From positions 248,001-312,000 of the forward strand of contig JBGRQD010000001.1 of assembly GCA_041725935.1 (NCBI GenBank): DNA of 64,000 nucleotides. Direction: 5' to 3'. Made by a program: the position numbers and the translations under genes. Shown here piece after piece: positions 17,065 through 25,222 of this stretch. The DNA is from Marivita sp041725935 (GTDB lineage: Bacteria > Pseudomonadota > Alphaproteobacteria > Rhodobacterales > Rhodobacteraceae). The notes beneath the pieces were generated by a model, which did not search any database, was not told the DNA's origin, and was given only the letters and a program-made list of their open reading frames with translations. Positions within the stretch are counted from its first letter, which is position 1; every line of letters begins with the position of its first letter.

Positions 17065-20000
17065 ATGGGACTTCGGTTCTTTTCAGACAAAAACCGGCCA
17101 GTGCATCTGGGTCCGTTCCCGCTGGAGCGCGCGGCGCGCGGCGCGATGCCGGACCCCGCAACGATCCCACCCCATCCCGGTCTGAGTTTCCTGCGTCCCG
17201 AAGACCCCGCGTCGATCGTCAACGCGATGGCCGATTATCAGGCGATGATGGACGCGATCCGCGACGGGTTCGTGAACAAGGCCCGGTCACGCTTTACCGA
17301 CGACGTAACAGAGCGCGCCAACCATCTGAAAGCGTTTGGCTATTTCTCAGACGCCACGATGGTCGGGTTTGGCCCCCTGCTGCCCGAGGCGCATCTGGAC
17401 ACGCCGCGCCAGAACCCGGATATCGACCGGCTTGCCAATGATCTGAAGACCCGCCAGACCAAAACGCTGGCCTCCGGCATCGACATGATCATGGCCGATC
17501 TCAAGGAATCGATGGAGGCACCGCCCAGCACCATCGACGGGCATCACACCGCCCTTGTGTTCCTCTACGAGATCCCACGCGACCCGACGCCGAATGAGAC
17601 CGGAACCGAATGGATCACCGACGCGCAGGCCCACCGTGCCTGCCTGCGGGCCACGGAAACCGCCGTGGTGATCGCCAATTACATCCGCCTGCTGGGCTGG
17701 GACGCCAAGGCGCATACCGCGACCAGCACCGATGTCGATCTCAACATCTGCACCGTCGCCGCCGGTCTGGCCTCGGTAAAGGACGGAGCCTTGGTCAATC
17801 CATGGCTGGGGGACCGGTTCGGAGTGGCCATCGTGACCACCACGCTCGATCTGGCCCATGACGCACCGCTTGCTGCCGCGCAGCACAAATCGCTGACCAA
17901 AGGTCTGGCGTGGAAACTTGGCACCGTTTCGGCGCGATCTGGTCTCAACACCAACCCGTTCGACAGCCGCCGCTATGTCGATGGTCCGCACCCGTTCGAA
18001 ACGCTCAAGCGGGTCGAGACACCGACCACCTATATCGACGAACCCAACGTGCCCCGCGTGCCCAAACGCGCCGACCTGTTCGCCCGCGCGCAGTTCGGGG
18101 ACATGGGCAAGAAACTGCAGGACGGCGCAAAGGGCGGCTACTACGCGCGCAAGGCGGCACCGTCTTCGGCGCAGCGGCGGATGCTGGGGGCCTTTGTGTT
18201 ATTGCAAGACGGACCGCCCGAAACCGGCCCACGTCCTGCAAATTTGCAAAGCAACGCCGACACGATCAAGGCCACCGCCTATTGGCTGGGGGTCGATGCG
18301 CTGGGGATCAGCCGTTGCCCCGACTGGACATGGTACAGCCATGACGCGCGCGGCGATCCCATCGACCCGCCACACGATCAGGCGATCAGCATCATCATCG
18401 ACCAGGGCTACGAGACGATGGACGGCGCATCCGGCGACGACTGGATCAGTGTCGCGCAATCCATGCGGGCCTATCTGCGCTTCTCGCTGCTGGGCGGGGT
18501 GCTGGCCAAGCAGATCCGCAATCTGGGCTACAGCGCCAAGGCGCATACCGTGCTGGACGGCGAGGTGCTGCAACCGCCGCTGCTGCTACTGGCCGGTCTG
18601 GGCGAGGTCAGCCGCATCGGCGAGGTGATCCTGAACCCGTTCCTCGGGCCTCGCCTCAAGTCCGGCGTCGTCACCACCGACATGCCGCTGGCGCATGACA
18701 AACCCATCGACTTTGGTCTCCAAACCTTCTGCGAATCCTGCAACAAATGCGCCCGCGAATGTCCCTCGGGGGCGATCACCGCCGGGCCAAAGCGAATGTT
18801 CAACGGCTACGAGATCTGGAAATCCGACAGCCAGAAATGCGCCACCTACCGCATCACCACCGAAGGCGGCGCGATGTGCGGGCGCTGCATGAAAACCTGC
18901 CCGTGGAACCTTGAAGGGTTGTTTGCCGAAAAGCCGTTCCGCAAGGTTGCGATGACCCTGCCGCAGGCCGCGCCGCTTCTGTCCAAGCTGGACGATGCCG
19001 CGGGCCGCGGCGGGCTCAACCCGGTCAAGAAATGGTGGTGGGATCTGGAGTTGCAGGAGAACGGCAGCTACGCGCCGACCCATCACCCGGTCAATGCGCG
19101 CGATCTGCAAAAGGATCTGACCCTGCGCCACGAGGACCAGACGCTGGCTGTCTACCCCGCCCCGCTGGCCGCGCATCCCTATCCGTATCCCGATCCGATG
19201 GACCGCGAGGCCGGCATCGCCGCCTATGCCGCGATGGTCAGCGCAGACGAGCACAAGGCTCGGCTGGCGCGCGGCGACACGTCCCATCTGCACCGTCCCA
19301 GAGATGCCACCGAGAGCCCGGTTGTGCCTGTGGTGGTCAGCAAGGTCGAAAAGATGTCGCCCTCGGTCACCAAATACGAGTTCCGCCATGTCGATGGGCA
19401 CGACCTGCCGGAATGGACGGCAGGAGGGCATCTCGATCTGGTGGTGGCCCCCGAATTCCTGCGGCAATATTCGATGTCGGGCGATCCGGCGGACCGGTCG
19501 GTCTACCAGATCGGCGTGCTGCGCGAGGATCAGGGACGCGGCGGATCGGCGCTCTTGCATCGCATCTTTGCCGAAGGGCGGCGGGTCTTCGTGTCGAAAC
19601 CCATCAACCATTTCCCGCTGGTCGAGGATGCGTCATTCACATGGCTGATGGGCGGCGGGATCGGGGTCACGCCGATGATCGCCATGGCGCACAGGCTGCA
19701 CGCCCTGGGGCGGCCCTTTGCACTGCACTATTCGCTGAAAACCCGATCCGAGGCCGGTTACCTGGAGGATCTGGCCAAGATGCCATGGGCCGACAAGGTG
19801 CAGATCCATGTCAGCGACGAAGGCACCCGTGCCGATCTGGAGAACCTGTTGCCGGAGTACCAGCAGGGGCAGCATATCTACACCTGCGGGCCGGATCTTT
19901 ACATGAACGCCGTCATGGAAGCCGCTGAACGCAAACGATTTCCCGAAGACGCGCGTCATCTGGAATATTTCGCCGTGCCAGAGATGCCGGAGTATGAAAA

Positions 20001-20265
20001 CCACGCGTTCACGCTGAATTTGACCGATGGGCGCAGCTTTGCCGTGCCCGCCGACAAGACCGCGACGGATGTTCTGAACGAGAACGGCGTTGCCGTGGAC
20101 GTGAAATGTTCGGACGGGATCTGCGGTGTCTGCAAGGCGCGGATCGCCAGCGGCGCGGTCGAGCACCGGGATTTCGTGCTGTCGAAGGCGCAGCGCGCGG
20201 ACCAGATCATCCTGTGCCAATCCCGTGCGGCAGAGCCGGATGGCGAGATCACCATCGAGCTGTAA
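17065..20265 (+). CDS. Self-sufficient B12-dependent reductive dehalogenase fused to a ferredoxin-NADP reductase module (BhbA/JtRdhA type)
   Basis: About 1066 residues from ATG 17065 (RBS GGGAGGG 4 nt upstream), no Tat signal, so cytosolic. Residues ~1-370 are a degenerate cobalamin-fold half; ~370-545 the catalytic half (compare NYIRLLGWDAKAHT with KQIRNLGYSAKAHT). Two 4Fe-4S clusters follow: C556-x2-C-x2-C-x3-CP and C592/C605-x2-C608-x3-C612P. The C-terminal third is a reductase: flavin motif RQYSMSG at R800, nucleotide motif GGGIGVTPM at G863, and a plant-type 2Fe-2S site at C1015, C1020, C1023, C1051. S466, Y470, K532 and R596 have exactly the spacing of S422, Y426, K488 and R552 of Nitratireductor RdhA as I recall them, so the active site for halophenol-type substrates looks intact. 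It should remove halogen from aromatic compounds using NAD(P)H, under aerobic conditions. Confidence 0.93.
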   Translation: MGLRFFSDKNRPVHLGPFPLERAARGAMPDPATIPPHPGLSFLRPEDPASIVNAMADYQAMMDAIRDGFVNKARSRFTDDVTERANHLKAFGYFSDATMVGFGPLLPEAHLDTPRQNPDIDRLANDLKTRQTKTLASGIDMIMADLKESMEAPPSTIDGHHTALVFLYEIPRDPTPNETGTEWITDAQAHRACLRATETAVVIANYIRLLGWDAKAHTATSTDVDLNICTVAAGLASVKDGALVNPWLGDRFGVAIVTTTLDLAHDAPLAAAQHKSLTKGLAWKLGTVSARSGLNTNPFDSRRYVDGPHPFETLKRVETPTTYIDEPNVPRVPKRADLFARAQFGDMGKKLQDGAKGGYYARKAAPSSAQRRMLGAFVLLQDGPPETGPRPANLQSNADTIKATAYWLGVDALGISRCPDWTWYSHDARGDPIDPPHDQAISIIIDQGYETMDGASGDDWISVAQSMRAYLRFSLLGGVLAKQIRNLGYSAKAHTVLDGEVLQPPLLLLAGLGEVSRIGEVILNPFLGPRLKSGVVTTDMPLAHDKPIDFGLQTFCESCNKCARECPSGAITAGPKRMFNGYEIWKSDSQKCATYRITTEGGAMCGRCMKTCPWNLEGLFAEKPFRKVAMTLPQAAPLLSKLDDAAGRGGLNPVKKWWWDLELQENGSYAPTHHPVNARDLQKDLTLRHEDQTLAVYPAPLAAHPYPYPDPMDREAGIAAYAAMVSADEHKARLARGDTSHLHRPRDATESPVVPVVVSKVEKMSPSVTKYEFRHVDGHDLPEWTAGGHLDLVVAPEFLRQYSMSGDPADRSVYQIGVLREDQGRGGSALLHRIFAEGRRVFVSKPINHFPLVEDASFTWLMGGGIGVTPMIAMAHRLHALGRPFALHYSLKTRSEAGYLEDLAKMPWADKVQIHVSDEGTRADLENLLPEYQQGQHIYTCGPDLYMNAVMEAAERKRFPEDARHLEYFAVPEMPEYENHAFTLNLTDGRSFAVPADKTATDVLNENGVAVDVKCSDGICGVCKARIASGAVEHRDFVLSKAQRADQIILCQSRAAEPDGEITIEL

Positions 20266-20283
20266 GCGGCTGAAAGCCCTGAC

Positions 20284-20309
20284 AAAAAAGGGGGGCCGCT
20301 TGGGCCCCC
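20284..20309 (-). terminator. Intrinsic terminator of nrdJ
   Basis: Arms at 20291-20297 and 20303-20309 (GGGGGCC/GGCCCCC) form a 7-bp stem with a 5-nt loop. On the minus strand the hairpin is followed by six T (plus-strand A at 20284-20289), so it terminates leftward transcription from nrdJ, not the dehalogenase. A second GC hairpin (20384-20391 with 20396-20403) lies nearer the nrdJ stop. Confidence 0.75.
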
Positions 20310-20418
20310 GCTCAGTTTCGCTCGTCAAGCTCTCAAGTTGTACACCGCTCGGAATAATCTTGCCTGCGGCCCGACGCGCGTCAGAGGCGGGCGCACCCGC
20401 CTCGTGACTGGTTAGGGC

Positions 20419-23400
20419 TTAGCTACACCCCGATGTGCCGCCGCAGGTGTTGCACTTCATGCAGGTGCCGTTGCGGACCAGCGTGTAGTTGCCGCAATCG
20501 CCGCAGGCTTCGCCTTCGTAGCCCTGCATCTTGGCCCGTGTGACCGCGGTCATGGCGGGCACCGACGTGCTGGCCCGGGCCGTTGCCACCGCTGTCGTCA
20601 CGCCGCCGGTTTCCGGCACCAGCGTGTTGAGCGCGGCCACGGCATCGACGCCACCGCCAAAGGCCACAGCCCCGGTCTGGCCGCCTTGCAGAACGATCAG
20701 TTCCTGCGGCAGACGCTTGCGCAGGTAGCCCGTGGAGCTGATCTGCTTGAGCACTTCAAGCGAACGGGACGCTGCAGTGTCAGAGAGTTCCTTGACGTTG
20801 GACACACCCTCTTCTTCGCCCCGGCCCAGATCGTCGAAGGACGCGCCTTCAGGCTTCACATGGGCCAGATCGGTGCGGTCGAGATAGCTGACCGCCAGTT
20901 CGCGGAAGATATAGTCGAGGATCGAGGTCGCGTTCTTGATGCTGTCATTGCCCTGCACCATGCCCGCCGGTTCGAACTTGGTGAAGGTGAAGGCATCGAC
21001 GAATTCCTCGAGCGGCACACCGTATTGAAGACCAACCGACACCGCTATGGCAAAGTTGTTCATCATGGCGCGGAAGCCCGCCCCTTCCTTGTGCATGTCG
21101 ATGAAGATCTCGCCAAGGCTGCCGTCCTGGTATTCGCCCGTGCGCAGGTAGACCTTGTGGCCCCCGACAACCGCCTTCTGGGTGTAGCCCTTGCGGCGCT
21201 CCGGCATCTTTTCGCGGTGCGACTTCTGGATTTCCTTGATGATGATCTTCTCGACGATCTTCTCGGCCAGAACCTGTGCCTTTTCGGGCATGGATCCGGA
21301 TTCGAGGATCTCGGCGGCGTCTTCGTCATCCTCGACCAGTGCGGCCGCGAGCGGCTGCGACAGCTTGGAGCCGTCACGGTAGAGCGCGTTGGCCTTGGTG
21401 CCGAGCGACCAGCTCAGCTCATACGCCTTCTGGCAATCCTCGATGGTGGCATCGTTGGGCATGTTGATCGTCTTGGAGATCGCGCCCGAGATGAAGGATT
21501 GCGCCGCCGCCATCATGGTGATGTGGGACTGCACCGACAGGAAGCGCTTGCCCTTCTTGCCGCAGGGATTGGCGCAATCGAAGACCGCGTAATGCTCGGG
21601 CTTCAGGTAGGGCGCGCCCTCAAGCGTCATGGTTCCGCAGACATGGTCGTTCGCCGCGTCGATTTCGGCCTTGGTGTAGCCCAGGTGGCGCAGCAGGTCG
21701 AAGGTCGGGTCGTTCAGCTTGTCTGCCGGGATGCCCAGCACTTCGCGGCAGAACTCTTCGCCCAGCGTCCACTGGTTGAACACGAAGCGGATGTCGAAGG
21801 CTGCGGCGAGCGACTTGTCCACCTTCTGAAGCTGCGCCGGGCCAAAGCCGTGACCGGCCAGCGAGGTGTGGTTGATGCCGGGCGCGTTGCCGATGGTGCC
21901 GTGGCCAACAGCGTAGGACACGATCTCTTCGATCTGCGCAGAGCCGTAGCCCAGCTTTTCAAGCGCAGCCGGAACCGACTGGTTGATGATCTTGAAGTAA
22001 CCGCCACCGGCCAGTTTCTTGAACTTCACCAGAGCGAAATCCGGCTCGATGCCCGTAGTGTCGCAATCCATGACCAGACCGATGGTGCCCGTGGGGGCAA
22101 TGACCGTGGCCTGCGCGTTGCGGTAGCCGTGCTTCTGGCCAAGGCGCAGCGCCTCGTCCCAGCTTGCCTGTGCCAGATCGACGAGCTTGCGGTCGGGGCA
22201 GTTGGCGTGATCGAGCGGCACCGGCTTGACCGACAGCGCTTCGTAGCCATCTGTCGCGCCATACGCGGCGTTGCGGTGGTTGCGGATGACGCGCAGCATG
22301 TGATCGGCGTTTTTCTTGTAGCCGGGGAACGGGCCCAGCTCTCCGGCGATCTCGGCGGAGGTGGCGTAGGACACACCGGTCATCAGCGCGGTCAGCGCAC
22401 CGCAGAGCGCGCGGCCCTCGTCGCTGTCATAGGAGAAGCCGAGGTTCATCAGCAGACCGCCGATATTCGCATAGCCCAGACCCAGCGTGCGGAAGTCATA
22501 AGACCGCTGCGCGATTTCCTTGGACGGGAACTGCGCCATCATCACCGAGATTTCCAGCGTCAGCGTCCAAAGGCGCGTCGCATGCATGTAGTCATCCGAC
22601 TGGAACTCGCCGTCCTTGAGGAAGGTCAGCAGGTTCATCGACGCAAGGTTACAGGCCGTGTCGTCCAGGAACATGTATTCCGAACACGGGTTCGAGCCGC
22701 GAATCTCGCCATCCGCCGGGCAGGTGTGCCATTCGTTGACGGTGTCGTGGAACTGGATGCCCGGATCGGCACAGGCCCAGGCCGCGTGGCCGACGTCTTC
22801 CCACAGGTCACGCGCCTTGATCGTCTTGGCGACCGCGCCATCGGTACGGCGGATCAGCTCCCAATCGGCATCTTCGCGCACAGCTTTGAGGAACGCGTTG
22901 GTGACGCGGATCGAGTTGTTCGAGTTCTGGCCCGACACGGAGGCGTAGGCCTCAGAGTCCCAATCGGTGTCATAGGTCGGGAATTCGATCGACGCATATC
23001 CCTGCCGTGCGTAATCCAGCACGCGCTTGATATATGTCTCGGGGATCATGACGTTCTTGGCCGCGCGAATTGCCGCTTTCAGCGTGTCATTCTTCTTGGG
23101 GTCATAGGCGTCTTCGGGCAGACCGTCCCAGCTGCTGAGCGCCTTGAAGATCGCGTTGAGCATCTTTTCGTGCATCTTCGACCCGGCGACGATGCTGGCG
23201 ACCTTCTGCTCTTCCTTGACCTTCCAGTTGATGAATTCCTGAATATCGGGGTGGTCGGCATCGCAGATCACCATCTTGGCCGCGCGGCGGGTGGTACCGC
23301 CCGACTTGATCGCACCTGCGGCACGGTCGCCGATCTTGAGAAAGCCCATCAGGCCCGACGACTTGCCGCCACCTGACAGCGGCTCGTTGGCTGCGCGCAA

Positions 23401-24090
23401 GCTGGAGAAGTTGGTGCCGGTGCCGGAGCCATACTTGAAGAGGCGCGCCTCGCGCACCCAGAGGTCCATGATGCCGCCATCGCCGACCAGATCATCCGCC
23501 ACCGACTGGATGAAGCACGCATGGGGCTGCGGGTGCTCATAGGCCGAGGTGGATTTGGTCAGTTCGCCGGATTTGTAGTCGACATAGTAGTGCCCCTGGC
23601 TCGGTCCGTCGATGCCGTAGGCCCAGTGCAGGCCGGTGTTGAACCATTGCGGGCTGTTCGGTGCGGCCTTCTGTGTGGCCAGCATAAAGCGCATCTCGTC
23701 GAAATAGGCCTGCGCATCCTCTTCCGTGGTGAAGTAGCCGCCCTTCCAGCCCCAATAGGCCCAGGCGCCGGCCAGACGGTCGAACACCTGCTTGGAGGAG
23801 ATTTCACCGGTGCGCGGCGTGTCCGCAGTTTCGGGAACCGACCGCCACAGGAAGCTGGGCACGCCCTTTTCCTTGACCTTCTTCACGGAGACCGGAACCC
23901 CCGCCTTGCGGAAGTATTTCTGTGCGATGACGTCACTTGCCACCTGGCTCCAGCTGGACGGAACTTCTACATCGTCGAGTTTGAAAACCACGGACCCGTC
24001 AGGATTCCGAATTTCGGACGTGGTCGACACGAATTCGACCCCTGCATATGCATCCTGGCCAGATTTGGTAAATTTTCTTTCGATTTTCAT
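20419..24090 (-). CDS. nrdJ: Class II (adenosylcobalamin-dependent) ribonucleotide reductase
   Basis: 1223 residues from ATG 24090 (MKIERKFT). Class II features include NSPQWFNTGLHWAYG, GSGTGTNFSSLRA, GSNPCSEYMFLDDTACNLASMNL, ANIGGLLMNLG and VIAPTGTIGLVMDCDTTGIEP. The C-terminus EACGDCGNYTLVRNGTCMKC then NTCGGTSGC supplies the redox-active and zinc-type Cys motifs of the long vitamin-B12-dependent family. It makes deoxyribonucleotides without oxygen, using B12. No class I nrdAB is in this window. The upstream region holds an NrdR-like box and two perfect DnaA boxes. No intein or frameshift is seen. Confidence 0.96.
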   Translation of the reverse strand: MKIERKFTKSGQDAYAGVEFVSTTSEIRNPDGSVVFKLDDVEVPSSWSQVASDVIAQKYFRKAGVPVSVKKVKEKGVPSFLWRSVPETADTPRTGEISSKQVFDRLAGAWAYWGWKGGYFTTEEDAQAYFDEMRFMLATQKAAPNSPQWFNTGLHWAYGIDGPSQGHYYVDYKSGELTKSTSAYEHPQPHACFIQSVADDLVGDGGIMDLWVREARLFKYGSGTGTNFSSLRAANEPLSGGGKSSGLMGFLKIGDRAAGAIKSGGTTRRAAKMVICDADHPDIQEFINWKVKEEQKVASIVAGSKMHEKMLNAIFKALSSWDGLPEDAYDPKKNDTLKAAIRAAKNVMIPETYIKRVLDYARQGYASIEFPTYDTDWDSEAYASVSGQNSNNSIRVTNAFLKAVREDADWELIRRTDGAVAKTIKARDLWEDVGHAAWACADPGIQFHDTVNEWHTCPADGEIRGSNPCSEYMFLDDTACNLASMNLLTFLKDGEFQSDDYMHATRLWTLTLEISVMMAQFPSKEIAQRSYDFRTLGLGYANIGGLLMNLGFSYDSDEGRALCGALTALMTGVSYATSAEIAGELGPFPGYKKNADHMLRVIRNHRNAAYGATDGYEALSVKPVPLDHANCPDRKLVDLAQASWDEALRLGQKHGYRNAQATVIAPTGTIGLVMDCDTTGIEPDFALVKFKKLAGGGYFKIINQSVPAALEKLGYGSAQIEEIVSYAVGHGTIGNAPGINHTSLAGHGFGPAQLQKVDKSLAAAFDIRFVFNQWTLGEEFCREVLGIPADKLNDPTFDLLRHLGYTKAEIDAANDHVCGTMTLEGAPYLKPEHYAVFDCANPCGKKGKRFLSVQSHITMMAAAQSFISGAISKTINMPNDATIEDCQKAYELSWSLGTKANALYRDGSKLSQPLAAALVEDDEDAAEILESGSMPEKAQVLAEKIVEKIIIKEIQKSHREKMPERRKGYTQKAVVGGHKVYLRTGEYQDGSLGEIFIDMHKEGAGFRAMMNNFAIAVSVGLQYGVPLEEFVDAFTFTKFEPAGMVQGNDSIKNATSILDYIFRELAVSYLDRTDLAHVKPEGASFDDLGRGEEEGVSNVKELSDTAASRSLEVLKQISSTGYLRKRLPQELIVLQGGQTGAVAFGGGVDAVAALNTLVPETGGVTTAVATARASTSVPAMTAVTRAKMQGYEGEACGDCGNYTLVRNGTCMKCNTCGGTSGCS

Positions 24091-24236
24091 CGCACCGGTC
24101 TCTTCTTGTCTATGTGTACCCCAAGGCCCAATCAAGGCCGCGATAGGCACGAGTTTTCCGGTCCCGCGCGCATGGCGTGCAGGTAAAGCGCCTCAAAAGC
24201 CTTGTCCGGTGGTCCCGTCCCCGTTGTCGGCCCAAA

Positions 24237-24252
24237 ACACTATATGTTGTGG
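24237..24252. promoter_or_regulatory. NrdR-like box upstream of nrdJ
   Basis: ACACTATATGTTGTGG matches the NrdR consensus acaCwAtATaTwGtgt at nearly every position. NrdR represses ribonucleotide reductase genes when dATP is high. It lies about 147 bp upstream of the nrdJ ATG, a plausible promoter position. I could not find a convincing second box at the usual 31-32-bp spacing, so the call rests on a single site. Confidence 0.6.
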
Positions 24253-24395
24253 TTGATCGAACCGACCCGCACAAATTGGCGGATAAACGCTGGACTCGTC
24301 AACACGTATTTTCGCTTTTTTGTCATAGATTTTGGGTTGACCGGTGCCATGGATACTACCGGTGGTGATTCAGCTGTGCATCACCCGTGTATAGA

Positions 24396-24450
24396 CCTGT
24401 GGATAAGCCAGCGTCCGAAAAGCCAACGCTGCCAAAAAGTTATCCACAGG
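24396..24450. promoter_or_regulatory. Symmetric pair of perfect DnaA boxes (dyad)
   Basis: CCTGTGGATAA (24396-24406) and TTATCCACAGG (24440-24450) are exact inverted copies; each contains the perfect 9-mer DnaA box TTATCCACA. Inner arms CAGCGT (24409-24414) and ACGCTG (24426-24431) extend the symmetry, so the element can form a cruciform. A near match, TGTGCATCA, lies at 24375-24383. E. coli nrdAB is also preceded by DnaA boxes, so DnaA control of nrdJ or DnaA titration is plausible; an origin is less likely. Confidence 0.65.
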
Positions 24451-24547
24451 CGTTCAGAGGCTGCTTCAACCACTCTGGGAGGCAGCGCTGCGAATCTGCA
24501 ACACCGCGTTCTGTGGCAGAGATCCCACGACCAAGATCTACTGCGCC

Positions 24548-24575
24548 AAAAACGGCAGACTGCCCGGAGGCTGCC
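24548..24575 (-). terminator. Probable terminator of tRNA-Pro
   Basis: Reading leftward from the tRNA, arms GGCAG/CTGCC (plus-strand 24554-24558 and 24571-24575) can pair and are followed by five T on the minus strand (plus-strand A at 24548-24552). The stem is only 5 bp, so confidence is moderate. Confidence 0.4.
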
Positions 24576-24605
24576 TGACATCTGGCGATACCACTGTTTT
24601 CAAGA

Positions 24606-24682
24606 TGGTCGGGACGGCAAGATTCGAACTTGCGACCTACGGTACCCAAAACCGTCGCGCTACCAGGCTGCGCTACGCCCCG
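24606..24682 (-). tRNA. tRNA-Pro (anticodon UGG)
   Basis: On the minus strand a 77-nt cloverleaf starts CGGGGCGTAGCGCAGCCTGG, has the anticodon loop TTTGGGT (anticodon TGG), the T arm GCAAGTTCGAATCTTGC and ends CGTCCCG-A-CCA with the CCA encoded. Acceptor arms CGGGGCG and CGTCCCG pair with one G-U. It reads proline codons. It lies between nrdJ and the DUF192 gene. Confidence 0.97.
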
Positions 24683-24742
24683 ACTGAGGGGTCGTTTATC
24701 GACGGTCATCCGATTTGGAAAGCGGTTTTTTCTGCAACCTGC

Positions 24743-25222
24743 TCAGGAACCGCAGGCCCAGCTTGCGCTTTCGTCCGCAATTGCCGGATGGCGCATTTCT
24801 GTACCCACGTCGATGCCCAGCCGATCCGCCATGCCACCGTTGATCTCGAGCACGAACTGGATGTTCGACCCGCCCGGAATGCTTGTCGTATCACCGGGAA
24901 TGGCGTTGTCATGCACGCGCTGCACCATGCCCTTGGAATCGGCAAAGATCATGTCCAGAGGTATCAGGGTGTTCTGCATCCAGAACGAAACCGTCTGCGC
25001 GTATTCATAGACAAAGAGCATCCCCGTCATCGTCGGCATCTCCTCGACGAACATCAGACCACGGCTGCGCAATTCGGGTGTGTCGGCTACATCGACGGTG
25101 AAACGCGCAGTGCCCCAATCACCGCGCAGAAAGATGGCATCGTCGCTGCAAGGCGGATCAGCGGCAAAGACCGGCGACGCGCCGAGCGCTACAACAAATG
25201 TTAGGACAGACCACTTTCCCAC
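24743..25222 (-). CDS. Secreted DUF192 protein
   Basis: 159 residues with a Sec signal peptide (MGKWSVLTFVVALGASPVFA, cleavage near residue 20). The mature part contains RSRGLMFVEEMPTMTGMLFVY, VSFWMQNTLIPLDMIF and NIQFVLEINGGMADRLGI, the order of conserved blocks in DUF192 (PF02643). The structure of the family is known but the function is not. Its first 22 bp overlap the end of the cold-shock gene; the signal peptide requires this start, so the overlap is real and suggests translational coupling. Confidence 0.88.
   Translation of the reverse strand: MGKWSVLTFVVALGASPVFAADPPCSDDAIFLRGDWGTARFTVDVADTPELRSRGLMFVEEMPTMTGMLFVYEYAQTVSFWMQNTLIPLDMIFADSKGMVQRVHDNAIPGDTTSIPGGSNIQFVLEINGGMADRLGIDVGTEMRHPAIADESASWACGS

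Larger units (their letters stand above)
24091..24605. other. 515-bp non-coding region upstream of nrdJ
   Basis: No supported protein gene in either strand. It holds a probable nrdJ leader of about 150 nt, an NrdR-like box, an AT-rich stretch around 24301-24335, a 55-bp dyad built on two DnaA boxes, and the probable terminator of tRNA-Pro. It is unusually long for this compact genome, which supports a regulatory function. Confidence 0.7.

Noticed and set aside
20266..20418. Terminator for the dehalogenase gene
   Set aside because: The strong hairpin has its T run on the minus strand, so it serves nrdJ; on the plus strand no U tract follows.
20686..23376. A 896-codon open frame antisense to nrdJ
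   Set aside because: Shadow of nrdJ codons; low-complexity composition and no RBS or motifs.
24150..24605. Chromosomal origin of replication (oriC)
   Set aside because: Only two perfect DnaA boxes, no clear AT-rich unwinding block next to them, and none of the usual origin neighbours of Rhodobacteraceae nearby. Control of nrdJ explains the boxes more simply.
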